Positions 33,423 to 42,709 of a DNA stretch of 64,000 bases are shown piece after piece. The translations under genes and the position numbers were made by a program. The first letter of the stretch is position 1; each line of letters starts with the position of its first letter. The notes under the pieces are model-generated. The model was not told the DNA's origin. It ran no database searches and saw only the letters and a program-made list of their open reading frames with translations. Source of the stretch: Candidatus Colinaster equi (GTDB taxonomy: Bacteria; Bacillota; Clostridia; Lachnospirales; Lachnospiraceae); the NCBI GenBank assembly GCA_018064425.1, contig JAGHVF010000002.1, positions 1-64,000 of the forward strand, read 5' to 3'.

Positions 33423-35609
33423 GTGAATACTAAAAAAGAATCAAGAACAGGCAGAATAATATTTTGCGTTATAATAGCCCTTTGTATGGTAGGAGCGATG
33501 CTTTTACTTAACAAACAAGTACAAGGCAGTCTTGTGACAAAGAGCCTTTTACCTACACTCGATGCAACGCCTATATATGAGGATATTGATAAAAACGATG
33601 GCTTGCAGGTAAGTTATACAGCAGAGTCTTCAATGAGAATATCAGCGATTGACGTGTTGCTTATAGGTACGGATGAGGCAACGGAAGAAGATGAACTTAC
33701 CGTTACTGTATCCGCAGATGAAGATACATATACAACCGAACCTGTAAAGGTTGCCGATATTATGCCGGGAGAATGGTACAGTATATCGCTTGACGCCATG
33801 TTGAATGAAGGCACAACATATGACATTACTGTCGTATCTGATTGCGATAAACTGCGCTTTATGTCGGTATCCGGATATGAACCCGGAATATCCATAGGAT
33901 ATGAGGTGGTAGTAAGCGATCACGTGAGTCTTGGAGATATATTCTATTACAGCAGGGCTTTGGTGATGCTTGCCGGTGTGACGCTTATATTGCTTGTGCT
34001 GTTTGGGAAGAAACGTTTGTTGCAGGCAATTGAAAAAGTGAAGATAACGGACTGGATAGCCGGCTTTGGCAATGAAGTGTTTTTGATTATCCTTTTTGTG
34101 ACGCTGTGTTTGAAAATATATGTGACGGCGTATGTTGACGGCGTATATATTACTGCCGATTCGGATGGATACTTGCGTGAAGCGATGAACCTTGTATCCG
34201 GTAACGGATTTGCATATGACGGATTGGCAGGTTACGACAGTTGGTTTGCCAATTGGCCCATTGTTTATCCTGCAATGATTGCATTCATTATGCTTGTGTC
34301 AGGCTTGAATGCATATTTATCCAGCAAAATTGTTGCTTTTATATGTATTGGACTTATATTTATATGCCTCTATATAAGATATCGCAAAAAATCCTGGATA
34401 TATGCGCTTGCCTTTACCAATATAGGCTTTTTGCAGATGGCATATAATACCTGGAGCGAGATACCGTTTGTATTGTTTTTGATGATATTTGCTTTTGCTC
34501 TTGCTGATATATGCGAACGTAAGGATGCCAAGATATCAAAATACATTTTGCTTGGAATAAGTGCGTTGCTTGTGTTCTTGACAAGATATTTCGGAATATT
34601 TGTCTGGTTTGTAATGGGCGGATATATTGTGCTTATGTGTGGACAGTTGATAGGAGAAGCACGTAAAGACGGAGTAAAGATAAAGGAATATATTACAAAA
34701 AACGGATATATGAGTATCAAAAGACCGTTAAGACTTACCGTTACGGCAGGTTGCAGCGGAATTGTTGCCCTGGGTTATCTTGTTATGAACAAGATAAAAA
34801 ACGGCAATCCGACGGGGGTAAGCAGAGGCACATGGTGGGATGATTACCAGACACTTACCAATGATTTGGTACATTCGCTTGTGACGGAAATATTCAATGT
34901 TTTTTCATTGCAGGTACCTGAGTTTGTTGAGAGAATGCCTGAATATCTGCAACTGTGGTGTGTTTTGGCTGTAATAATTGCCATAATCATATATGTTGTA
35001 AAACATTGCAAACGAAACAGTAGTGCAAGCGTGCTATTTGTGCTTGCTACAGCTTATTATTTGATATTTATATGTGTCAGATATCGTTCGAGCATGGACA
35101 CTTTTTATTACAGATTTTTTGCACCGGCTACAGTGCTTCTTGTGTTAGGTATTATTGATACCGCGTTAAACGGCAGATGGGAGCAAAAGATAGCCGATAA
35201 GTCGATGGTACGCTACGTAGCGGCTGCAATTACAGCGTTGCTTATTGCCTCGTCGATTACTTCTATTGCAAAGGTGTCGGAAAACAATAATCACCCGTAT
35301 TATGATGTGATTACCGCGAACTGGGATGGCATATATGAAAAACTGCCAAAGAAGAGCGTACTGATATGGGGTGACCTTGATTATCGAAGCACCTGGTACA
35401 GACCGGATGTAATTAACGGTGAATTGTTTATGGATGATACCGTAGATGCGATTAAAGAAAGATATGCACCGTCAGAACATGTTTTGATGCGCAGATCGGA
35501 TGCACAGATTGTTGTGTCGGAAGCTGAGTATGATAACAGCTTGCGGGATTTAATCCAAAATGCAATAGATTGTTCGCAAGAAACGGATAAATATGTTATA
35601 CTTTACTGA
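33423..35609 (+). CDS. GT-C-like membrane glycosyltransferase (ArnT/PMT-like)
   Basis: This protein of about 728 residues has an N-terminal TM, an external beta domain of about 140 residues (YTAESSMRISAIDVLLIG region) and then about 12 TM helices. The first loop after the second TM contains TADSDGYLREAMN, an acidic site like that of GT39/ArnT-type GT-C transferases. These use polyprenyl-phosphate sugars on the outer face, and GT2 synthases flank the gene on both sides. A GTG start at 33423 with AAAGGTAG upstream is preferred; an ATG at 33366 inside the previous gene is possible. The sugar and acceptor are unknown. Confidence 0.72.
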   Translation: MNTKKESRTGRIIFCVIIALCMVGAMLLLNKQVQGSLVTKSLLPTLDATPIYEDIDKNDGLQVSYTAESSMRISAIDVLLIGTDEATEEDELTVTVSADEDTYTTEPVKVADIMPGEWYSISLDAMLNEGTTYDITVVSDCDKLRFMSVSGYEPGISIGYEVVVSDHVSLGDIFYYSRALVMLAGVTLILLVLFGKKRLLQAIEKVKITDWIAGFGNEVFLIILFVTLCLKIYVTAYVDGVYITADSDGYLREAMNLVSGNGFAYDGLAGYDSWFANWPIVYPAMIAFIMLVSGLNAYLSSKIVAFICIGLIFICLYIRYRKKSWIYALAFTNIGFLQMAYNTWSEIPFVLFLMIFAFALADICERKDAKISKYILLGISALLVFLTRYFGIFVWFVMGGYIVLMCGQLIGEARKDGVKIKEYITKNGYMSIKRPLRLTVTAGCSGIVALGYLVMNKIKNGNPTGVSRGTWWDDYQTLTNDLVHSLVTEIFNVFSLQVPEFVERMPEYLQLWCVLAVIIAIIIYVVKHCKRNSSASVLFVLATAYYLIFICVRYRSSMDTFYYRFFAPATVLLVLGIIDTALNGRWEQKIADKSMVRYVAAAITALLIASSITSIAKVSENNNHPYYDVITANWDGIYEKLPKKSVLIWGDLDYRSTWYRPDVINGELFMDDTVDAIKERYAPSEHVLMRRSDAQIVVSEAEYDNSLRDLIQNAIDCSQETDKYVILY

Positions 35610-35642
35610 TTAAGGCAATAAATTTTTGAAAGAGAGAACGTT

Positions 35643-36587
35643 ATGGACAAGATAGCAGTGTTGATACCTTGTTACAATGAGGAACAGACAATCGGAAAAG
35701 TAGTTAGGGATACCAAGGCGGCACTTCCCGAAGCTACGATATATGTATACGATAACAACAGTACCGATAACACATCTGCTGTAGCAGAACAGAATGGTGC
35801 GATTGTGAGACGTGAATATATGCAGGGTAAAGGTAATGTTATCCGCAGAATGTTTCGCGAGATTGATGCAGAAAGCTATATAATGGTGGACGGAGATGAC
35901 ACATATCCTATGGAATATGCCGCTCAGATGATAGATAAGGTGCTCAATCATAATGCGGATATGGTGGTCGGTGACAGACTCAGCAGTACATATTTTACCG
36001 AGAACAAGAGACCGTTCCATAATTTTGGTAATTCATTGGTACGTAAAAGTATCAATTCTTTGTTTGATTGTGATATCAAAGATATTATGACAGGCTTTAG
36101 AGCTTTCAGTTATCAATTTGTTAAGACTTTCCCCGTAATGAGTAAAGGCTTTGAGATTGAGACAGAGATGACAATACATGCTGTTAATAACAACATGCAG
36201 GTTGAGAATGTGATTGTAGAATACAGAGACAGACCTGAAGGAAGTGAGAGTAAATTAAGTACTTATTCCGATGGAGCCAAAGTAATATTTACAATTATCA
36301 GACTGTTCCGTGAATACAAACCTTTCAGTTTCTTTGCATTGCTTGCTTTGGTTTTGCTGGCGTTGAGTATCGGTTTCTTTGTACCTGTATTCATCGGATT
36401 TTTGGAGACAGGAGAGGTAGCAAAGTTCCCAACGCTTATTGCATGCGGATTTGTGGGACTTGCCGGAGTACAGAGCTTCTTTGCAGGTATGATTCTTGAT
36501 AATATTGCCAAGGAAAATCGTAAGAAATTTGAGATGGATCTCATTTTACTTCACAGACATAAGAGTGAAGCGATGAAGAGTGAATAA
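35643..36587 (+). CDS. GT2 polyprenyl-phosphate glycosyltransferase with two TM helices
   Basis: This 314-residue protein is a DPM1/GtrB-like GT2. It has AVLIPCYNEEQTIG, YDNNSTDNTS, the metal site MVDGDDTYP and GDRLSSTYF, with two TM helices at about 228-250 and 258-282. It should make polyprenyl-phosphate-hexose from a nucleotide sugar, feeding GT-C enzymes. An AGAGAG ribosome site is present. It is the second such synthase in the operon. Confidence 0.88.
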   Translation: MDKIAVLIPCYNEEQTIGKVVRDTKAALPEATIYVYDNNSTDNTSAVAEQNGAIVRREYMQGKGNVIRRMFREIDAESYIMVDGDDTYPMEYAAQMIDKVLNHNADMVVGDRLSSTYFTENKRPFHNFGNSLVRKSINSLFDCDIKDIMTGFRAFSYQFVKTFPVMSKGFEIETEMTIHAVNNNMQVENVIVEYRDRPEGSESKLSTYSDGAKVIFTIIRLFREYKPFSFFALLALVLLALSIGFFVPVFIGFLETGEVAKFPTLIACGFVGLAGVQSFFAGMILDNIAKENRKKFEMDLILLHRHKSEAMKSE

Positions 36588-36609
36588 TATATAAAAGGTG
36601 GTAAGAAAG

Positions 36610-37920
36610 ATGAAAATAGCAGTTGCCGGAACAGGATATGTAGGACTTGTTGCAGGAGTATGTTTTGCGGAAGTGGGACATGATGTAACATGTGTGGATA
36701 TTGATGAGAAGAAAGTAAAACTTATGGAATCCGGAGTGTCTCCTATATATGAGGAGGGACTTGAAGAACTGATGAAGAAGAATAATGCAACAGGCAGATT
36801 GCATTATACAACCGATTATGCTTCTGCATACAAGAATGCCGATGCAATATTCATCGGAGTAGGTACTCCGGAAATGCCTGACGGTAGTGCCAATCTTAGC
36901 TTTTTGGCCACAGTGTGCAGACAGATTGCAGAGAATGTTGAGCATGATTGTTTGGTAGTAGTTAAGTCTACAGTACCGATTGGTACCAATGATAAAGTTG
37001 AACAGTTCATTAAGGATTTCTTGGTACGTGATGTGAAGGTTGAAGTTGCTTCCAATCCTGAATTCTTAGCACAGGGTACTGCAGTAAGAGATACTTTGCA
37101 TGCAGCCAGAATCATTATCGGTACAGAGTCAAAAGAAGCAGAAGATAAGCTTATGGAGATATATGAGCCATTCGGTTTGCCGATTGTATCCGTTAAGAGA
37201 AGAAGTGCCGAGATGATTAAGTATGCTTGTAATGATTTCCTGGCACTTAAGATAAGTTATATGAATGATATTGCCAATTTGTGTGAATTGGTCGGCGCTG
37301 ATATTGAAGATGTTGCAAAAGGTATGAGCTATGATGCGCGTATTGGTGAGAGATTCCTTAATGCAGGTATCGGATTTGGAGGAAGTTGTTTCCCTAAGGA
37401 TACTAAAGCACTGAGATTCTTGGCCAATCAGCATGGATATGAACTTAAGACAGTTGATGCCTGCGTAGAGGTCAACAAATTACAGAAGACAAGACTTTTT
37501 GAAAAGGCAAAAGACCGTATGATTACTTTTGCAGGTCTTAAGGTAGCTGTACTTGGTCTGACATTCAAGGCGGGTACGGATGATTTGCGTGAGGCACCTG
37601 CCAGTGAGAACATCAAATTATTGTTGGATCAGGGTGCGGAGATATATGCATACGATCCTGCCGGTGTACCGAGAGCTAAGCAGCAGTTCCCGGAGGGAGA
37701 GATAAGCAGAGGAATTATGCGTTATGTGGATACTCCGGAGCTTGCGCTTGAGGGTGCCAATATATGCTTTATCTTTACCGAGTGGGGCGAGATTAAGGCA
37801 GTAAAACCGGCGGATTATAAGAGACTTATGCGTACGCCGCTTGTATATGACGGACGTAATCTTCACGCAGTTGAAGATATGAAGGCTGCCGGTGTTGAGT
37901 ATTACAGCATAGGTCGATAA
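36610..37920 (+). CDS. ugd: UDP-glucose 6-dehydrogenase
   Basis: This 436-residue enzyme has the N-terminal NAD motif AGTGYVG (G7/G9/G12). The catalytic Cys260 lies in GIGFGGSCFPKD, and the C-terminal UDP-binding domain has VLGLTFKAGTDDLREAP. It oxidises UDP-glucose to UDP-glucuronate with two NAD. ATG 36610 with AAGGTGG is chosen over a GTG four codons upstream. The next gene is a glucuronate 4-epimerase homologue, so UDP-galacturonate is the likely downstream product. Confidence 0.95.
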   Translation: MKIAVAGTGYVGLVAGVCFAEVGHDVTCVDIDEKKVKLMESGVSPIYEEGLEELMKKNNATGRLHYTTDYASAYKNADAIFIGVGTPEMPDGSANLSFLATVCRQIAENVEHDCLVVVKSTVPIGTNDKVEQFIKDFLVRDVKVEVASNPEFLAQGTAVRDTLHAARIIIGTESKEAEDKLMEIYEPFGLPIVSVKRRSAEMIKYACNDFLALKISYMNDIANLCELVGADIEDVAKGMSYDARIGERFLNAGIGFGGSCFPKDTKALRFLANQHGYELKTVDACVEVNKLQKTRLFEKAKDRMITFAGLKVAVLGLTFKAGTDDLREAPASENIKLLLDQGAEIYAYDPAGVPRAKQQFPEGEISRGIMRYVDTPELALEGANICFIFTEWGEIKAVKPADYKRLMRTPLVYDGRNLHAVEDMKAAGVEYYSIGR

Positions 37921-37932
37921 AATATTGAGATT

Positions 37933-37965
37933 AACCCTGTCCGCATGAGTGTGGCAGGGTTTTTT
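37933..37965 (+). terminator. Rho-independent terminator
   Basis: A 9-bp stem with one T-G pair (AACCCTGTC 37933-37941 with 37953-37961), an 11-base loop and a T-run follow the dehydrogenase gene. It divides the cluster, although read-through is possible because the epimerase starts only 24 bases later. Confidence 0.82.
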
Positions 37966-37988
37966 GGAGAAAGGAACCCATAGATAAA

Positions 37989-38996
37989 ATGAAGGAATTT
38001 GATAAGAATTATACATATCTTGTAACCGGAGCTGCCGGATTTATCGGTTTTTATTTGAGTAAGAGAATTATGGAAGCCGGAGCAAAGGTTATCGGCTATG
38101 ATAATATGAATGATTATTATGAGGTGTCACTTAAGGAACATCGTTTAGAGCAGTTAAAAAAGGTTACGACCGGTGAATTTACCTTTATCAAAGGAGATTT
38201 GGCATGTAAGGAACAGCTTACGGAAGTATTTGATACATATAAGCCGGACGTAGTTGTTAATCTTGCGGCACAGGCAGGTGTTCGTTACAGCATTGACAAT
38301 CCGGATGCATATATACAGTCCAATCTTGTAGGTTTTGCCAATATATTGGAGTGTTGCAGACATCATGATGTCAAACATCTTGTATATGCATCTTCAAGTT
38401 CCGTATATGGCGGTAATACAAAAATTCCGTTTGAGACAACAGATCAGGTAGACAGACCTGTATCACTTTATGCAGCAACCAAGAAGAGCAACGAACTTAT
38501 GGCATATTCGTATTGTAAGCTTTACGGTATGGCAGCAACCGGACTCAGATTCTTCACGGTATACGGCCCAATGGGACGACCGGATATGGCAGCATATAAG
38601 TTTGCCAAGAAGATAATGGCAGGTGAATCTATACAGATATACAATAACGGTGATATGTACAGAGATTTTACTTATGTAGAAGATATTGTAACAGGTATAA
38701 TGAATACTCTTTGCAATCCGCCTGCTCCGGATGATTTGGGTGCAAAATACAAGGTGTATAACATCGGTAACAACAAACCTGAGAAATTGCTTGATTTTGT
38801 TGCGGCACTTGAGAAAGCACTCGGAAGAGAAGCAAAGAAGGAATTCCTTCCTATGCAACCGGGAGATGTATACAGAACATATGCTGATGTGTCTGAACTT
38901 ATGAAGGATTTTGATTTCAAACCGGATACAAGTATTGAGGACGGACTTGGCAGATTTGCAGTATGGTTTAGAGAATATTACAACATAGAAGATTAG
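37989..38996 (+). CDS. UDP-glucuronate 4-epimerase-like enzyme
   Basis: This 335-residue extended SDR has GAAGFIG (14-20), YDNMNDYYEVSLKEHRL as in UDP-glucuronate epimerases, and the catalytic Tyr161-x3-Lys165 (YAATKK). RFFTVYGPMGRPDMA near residue 190 is a strong family hallmark. It interconverts UDP-glucuronate and UDP-galacturonate. AAAGGAA lies 13 bases upstream, slightly far. It follows the UDP-glucose dehydrogenase gene, completing the pathway. Confidence 0.9.
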   Translation: MKEFDKNYTYLVTGAAGFIGFYLSKRIMEAGAKVIGYDNMNDYYEVSLKEHRLEQLKKVTTGEFTFIKGDLACKEQLTEVFDTYKPDVVVNLAAQAGVRYSIDNPDAYIQSNLVGFANILECCRHHDVKHLVYASSSSVYGGNTKIPFETTDQVDRPVSLYAATKKSNELMAYSYCKLYGMAATGLRFFTVYGPMGRPDMAAYKFAKKIMAGESIQIYNNGDMYRDFTYVEDIVTGIMNTLCNPPAPDDLGAKYKVYNIGNNKPEKLLDFVAALEKALGREAKKEFLPMQPGDVYRTYADVSELMKDFDFKPDTSIEDGLGRFAVWFREYYNIED

Positions 38997-39013
38997 TGCA
39001 CGGAGAGTGAGTT

Positions 39014-40501
39014 ATGTTATTTAACAGCTACATATTTATTTTTGCATTTATACCTTTGTGTCTCATCGGATTTTATCTGATGAGAAAGAAATGGCCGACG
39101 GCAGCAAAAGTTTGGCTCATCGGATTATCATTATGGTTTTACGGATATTTTAACTGGACATATCTTGTTATTATGATATTCTCCATTTTGTTCAATTACT
39201 GTATGTACCGGCTGATGATTAGGACAGATAAGCGTAAGCTTGTGATGATTGTCGGAGTGATTGTTAACCTTTTGGTGTTGTTTTATTTTAAATATTTCGA
39301 CTTTTTTATCAGTAACTGCAATGCCCTGTTCGGTACGCAGATGCCGCTTAAGGGAATATTGCTTCCGCTCGGTATAAGCTTCTTTACGTTCCAACAGATT
39401 GGTTTTTTAGTGGATGCATACAGGGGGCAGATTGAGAAGTGTAATTTTGTGAATTATGCTTTGTTTGTCAGCTTTTTCCCGCAGCTGATTGCAGGACCGA
39501 TTGTTGATTATGCTGAGATGATTCCTCAATTCGAGAATATAGGAAAGAAACCTTTTGACGCAGCAAGGATGGCGAGAGGTATATACATATTTGTACTTGG
39601 TATGGGCAAAAAAGTCCTGATTGCAGATACGTTCGGCGTTACGGTTGATTATGCCTGGGCAAATCTGGCAGGGATTAATTCGGTTGAAGCGTTTCTTGCA
39701 ATATTGTTCTATACAATACAGCTGTATTTTGATTTCAGCGGATATTGTGATATGGCAATAGGCTTGGGTCTTATGCTTGATATTGATATTCCGATTAACT
39801 TCAATTCGCCGTATAAAGCAGTTAATATTATTGATTTTTGGAAACGCTGGCATATTACACTTAGCAGATTCTTTACCAAAACAATCTATATTCCGCTTGG
39901 CGGAAACAGATGTGGCGCGGCCAGAATGTATGTCAATTTGTTTATTGTATTTTTCTTAAGCGGATTGTGGCACGGTGCCGGATGGAATTTTGTACTGTGG
40001 GGTTGTATGCACGGTGTTCTCTATGTGATTACCAGAGCATGGCAGCTGTGGAGAAAGAAAGTAAATGAAGGAAAAGCCGTACAGAGTAAGAAAAATCCTA
40101 TTGTAACGGTTGTTTGTACATTGCTTACATTTGCTTTTGTAAATATTGCATGGGTATATTTCAGAGCTCCGTCGATAGGTGATGCAAATATGATGCTTAC
40201 AAAAGTGTTTAACGGTGGTATGGCTCTGCCATGTGCCGATTTTGCGGATGGATTTAATCTGACTGAGATATGGTATGTGATGAAGATTGCACATCTTACC
40301 GATTTTGCATTCAGTAAATATGTGTTAATGGTTATTTTTGCAGTCGGTACATTGTTGCTTACCTTCTTTGGGAAAAATGTGCATGAACTTGCGGATAAAA
40401 CAAAGTATCGTACAGGTACGGCTGTGTTGTTGGCAATATTGTTTGTATGGTGTGTAATGTCCTTTGCGGGCGTAAGTACATTCTTATATTTCAATTTCTG
40501 A
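39014..40501 (+). CDS. MBOAT-family O-acyltransferase (AlgI/DltB-like)
   Basis: This 495-residue membrane protein starts LFNSYIFIFAFIPLCLIGFY, typical of the AlgI/PatA branch. It carries QLYFDFSGYCDMAIGLGLML and the invariant catalytic His320 in SGLWHGAGWNF. About 11 TM helices are expected. These enzymes move acyl groups (usually acetyl) across the membrane to extracellular polysaccharide, passing them to an SGNH partner, which here is the next gene one base downstream. GAGAGTGAG precedes the ATG. Confidence 0.93.
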   Translation: MLFNSYIFIFAFIPLCLIGFYLMRKKWPTAAKVWLIGLSLWFYGYFNWTYLVIMIFSILFNYCMYRLMIRTDKRKLVMIVGVIVNLLVLFYFKYFDFFISNCNALFGTQMPLKGILLPLGISFFTFQQIGFLVDAYRGQIEKCNFVNYALFVSFFPQLIAGPIVDYAEMIPQFENIGKKPFDAARMARGIYIFVLGMGKKVLIADTFGVTVDYAWANLAGINSVEAFLAILFYTIQLYFDFSGYCDMAIGLGLMLDIDIPINFNSPYKAVNIIDFWKRWHITLSRFFTKTIYIPLGGNRCGAARMYVNLFIVFFLSGLWHGAGWNFVLWGCMHGVLYVITRAWQLWRKKVNEGKAVQSKKNPIVTVVCTLLTFAFVNIAWVYFRAPSIGDANMMLTKVFNGGMALPCADFADGFNLTEIWYVMKIAHLTDFAFSKYVLMVIFAVGTLLLTFFGKNVHELADKTKYRTGTAVLLAILFVWCVMSFAGVSTFLYFNF

Positions 40502-40502
40502 T

Positions 40503-41576
40503 ATGAATAACGGATTAAAGAGATTTTTCATCACCTTTTTGATGATTGCTATGGGAGCACTTATTTGTGTTGCCGCACTAATTGTATATGTCGATCCATT
40601 TTTTCATTATCACAGACCACTCACATTTTTTCCGTACGTGGTAGATGATCAGGTGGATATGAATCCGGGACTGGCCAGGCATATGGATTATGACAGTGTT
40701 TTACTGGGTTCATCTATGACAGTAGCCTTTGATACTTCAAAATTTGCCGATAAGATGGGACTGAAGACGCAGAAGTTGAGTTATAACGGTGCGTATCCGA
40801 AAGACCAGAGTAATATTATGCAGATATTGTTCGATGCAAAACCGGCAAAAGAATCAGGGCGAACAACGAGCGTTGACAGAGTGTTCTTAGGGATTGATGA
40901 ACTGAATTACTCGGCTGATATAGAACAAACAAAATATCCGATAACGGACTATTTGTATAATGACAATATATTGGATGATGTCAATTATATATTCAACAAG
41001 GATGTGTTACTTGATTATGTAATGCGACCTGCTGTTGATAGGAAAGATGCGTCGGATTGGAATACGATATATAAGATGTGGTGGCAACCGCAGCATTATA
41101 ATCTGGCAAATATCAGACTGTATTATACACCGGCTCCGGAAGAAGTAGATATGACACCTGTGTCAGAATACTTAGACGGAATTGCAGCTAATTTTGATGC
41201 CAACATTTTACCGTATATCGAGGCTCATCCGGATACAACATTCACCGTTTTTTATCCTCCGTACAGTATTCTGTATTGGTATGATGCATACAGACAGCAG
41301 CAGATAGATACGATAGTAGAGAAATATCGTTATATGACGAATCGGTTGCTTGAATATGATAATGTGGAAGTATTCTTTTTCCAGAACCGTGCTGAGATAA
41401 TCTGTGATTTTAACAATTATGCGGATTATACACATTACAGACCTGAAGTGTGTGATTGGATGGTGGATTGTTTTAGTAACGGTGAAAACAAAGTAACAAA
41501 GGACAATCTGGATACGGAGTTGGAATTGCTTCGTGGTTTGGCCATGGATTATGATTATGACAGTATTGATTTGTAG
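40503..41576 (+). CDS. SGNH-fold acyl-transfer partner of the MBOAT protein
   Basis: This 357-residue protein has one N-terminal TM (about 10-30) and an extracellular domain. The latter holds GSSM with Ser70 and the C-terminal Asp308-x2-His311 (DYTH), the expected SGNH triad positions. It resembles DltD/AlgX-type partners that complete O-acylation outside the cell. The gene begins two bases after the MBOAT stop, supporting joint function. The acceptor glycan is inferred to be the polysaccharide of this locus. Confidence 0.8.
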   Translation: MNNGLKRFFITFLMIAMGALICVAALIVYVDPFFHYHRPLTFFPYVVDDQVDMNPGLARHMDYDSVLLGSSMTVAFDTSKFADKMGLKTQKLSYNGAYPKDQSNIMQILFDAKPAKESGRTTSVDRVFLGIDELNYSADIEQTKYPITDYLYNDNILDDVNYIFNKDVLLDYVMRPAVDRKDASDWNTIYKMWWQPQHYNLANIRLYYTPAPEEVDMTPVSEYLDGIAANFDANILPYIEAHPDTTFTVFYPPYSILYWYDAYRQQQIDTIVEKYRYMTNRLLEYDNVEVFFFQNRAEIICDFNNYADYTHYRPEVCDWMVDCFSNGENKVTKDNLDTELELLRGLAMDYDYDSIDL

Positions 41577-41585
41577 AGAGGTACC

Positions 41586-42653
41586 ATGATAGTATCGATT
41601 TTTTTACTTATCTTAATATTAGTAATAATGCCGTTTTGCGTAGGCTTGGTGCCGGCATATTTTATCGACAGACGTAAGAGAAGAATATCGCTTGTGTATG
41701 TATTCGGTATGATTGTGTCTTTGGCAATATTTCAATTGATTGCTGTACCTGTGATTATTAACAAGGGCGATGGCTTTCGGCTAATTATTACACTTTTTCT
41801 TATTATCACCGGAGTATTATCCGTTGTAGGAATTGCGTTGGTCGCTATCGAGGTGCGAAAATACGGTACACCAATAAATCGCACCGATGAGATATCTGTT
41901 CCGAAGACAAAAGAAGAGAAGATATATTGGATAATATTTATTGCATTGGTGGTTATTCAGATATTGCTTTCATGTTTTATGCAGTATTTTGACGGTGACG
42001 ATGCATATTATGTTGTTGAATCATTGCTTACCAATGAGACGGATACGTTATACAGGATTAAGCCGTATACCGGACTGTCGACGGGGATGGATTTGAGACA
42101 TGCAATGGCATCGATGCCTGTCTGGATAGCATATATTGCAAGAATATCAGGTATACATTCCACTATTGTGTCTCATATTGTTGTTCCTATTGTGATGCTG
42201 CCGCTTTTGTATATGATTTATTATCAATGCGGACGTATCCTGTTTCGAAAGGAACGTAAAAAATTGCCGATTTTTATGATTTTTGTATGGATTATGTATA
42301 TGTTCGGTAATGTATCAATATATACCAATGCAACATTTATGATGACGCGTACCTGGCAGGGTAAGGCAATGCTGGCCAATCTTGTGTTGCTTACTGTGAT
42401 TTGGATATTACTTGCGTTGTTTGAAACAGAGAGGCTTGTTAAGGAGTGGAGACTGGGATATTATATTATTCTCTTTTTCACAAATATTTTGGCTGCAATG
42501 TGTTCGACTGCCAGCGTTTTTTTGGTAGCTATGCTGCTTGGCTTATCGGGAATTGTGTTAGGCATTGCAAAAAAGAATATTCAGATTCCGCTTAAACTTA
42601 TGATTACCTGTACTCCGTTAGCGATATATGGAGCAATGTTTATTTTGATTTAA
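41586..42653 (+). CDS. DUF6077-like membrane protein, N-terminal part of a split gene
   Basis: This 355-residue protein has about nine TM helices and an external motif FDGDDAYYVVESLLTNE (about residues 137-153), like the acidic loop of GT-C and DUF6077-type proteins. Full-length relatives that I recall continue through further TM helices into a soluble C-terminal domain. Here translation stops at 42651, inside the membrane region, and the rest appears as the next gene in a different frame. GAGAGGTACC precedes the ATG. Confidence 0.65.
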   Translation: MIVSIFLLILILVIMPFCVGLVPAYFIDRRKRRISLVYVFGMIVSLAIFQLIAVPVIINKGDGFRLIITLFLIITGVLSVVGIALVAIEVRKYGTPINRTDEISVPKTKEEKIYWIIFIALVVIQILLSCFMQYFDGDDAYYVVESLLTNETDTLYRIKPYTGLSTGMDLRHAMASMPVWIAYIARISGIHSTIVSHIVVPIVMLPLLYMIYYQCGRILFRKERKKLPIFMIFVWIMYMFGNVSIYTNATFMMTRTWQGKAMLANLVLLTVIWILLALFETERLVKEWRLGYYIILFFTNILAAMCSTASVFLVAMLLGLSGIVLGIAKKNIQIPLKLMITCTPLAIYGAMFILI

Positions 42654-42709
42654 ATTTTACAAAAGAATTTTGATGGTATAGATGTTTAGTAAATCCGTGA
42701 GGATGATTT

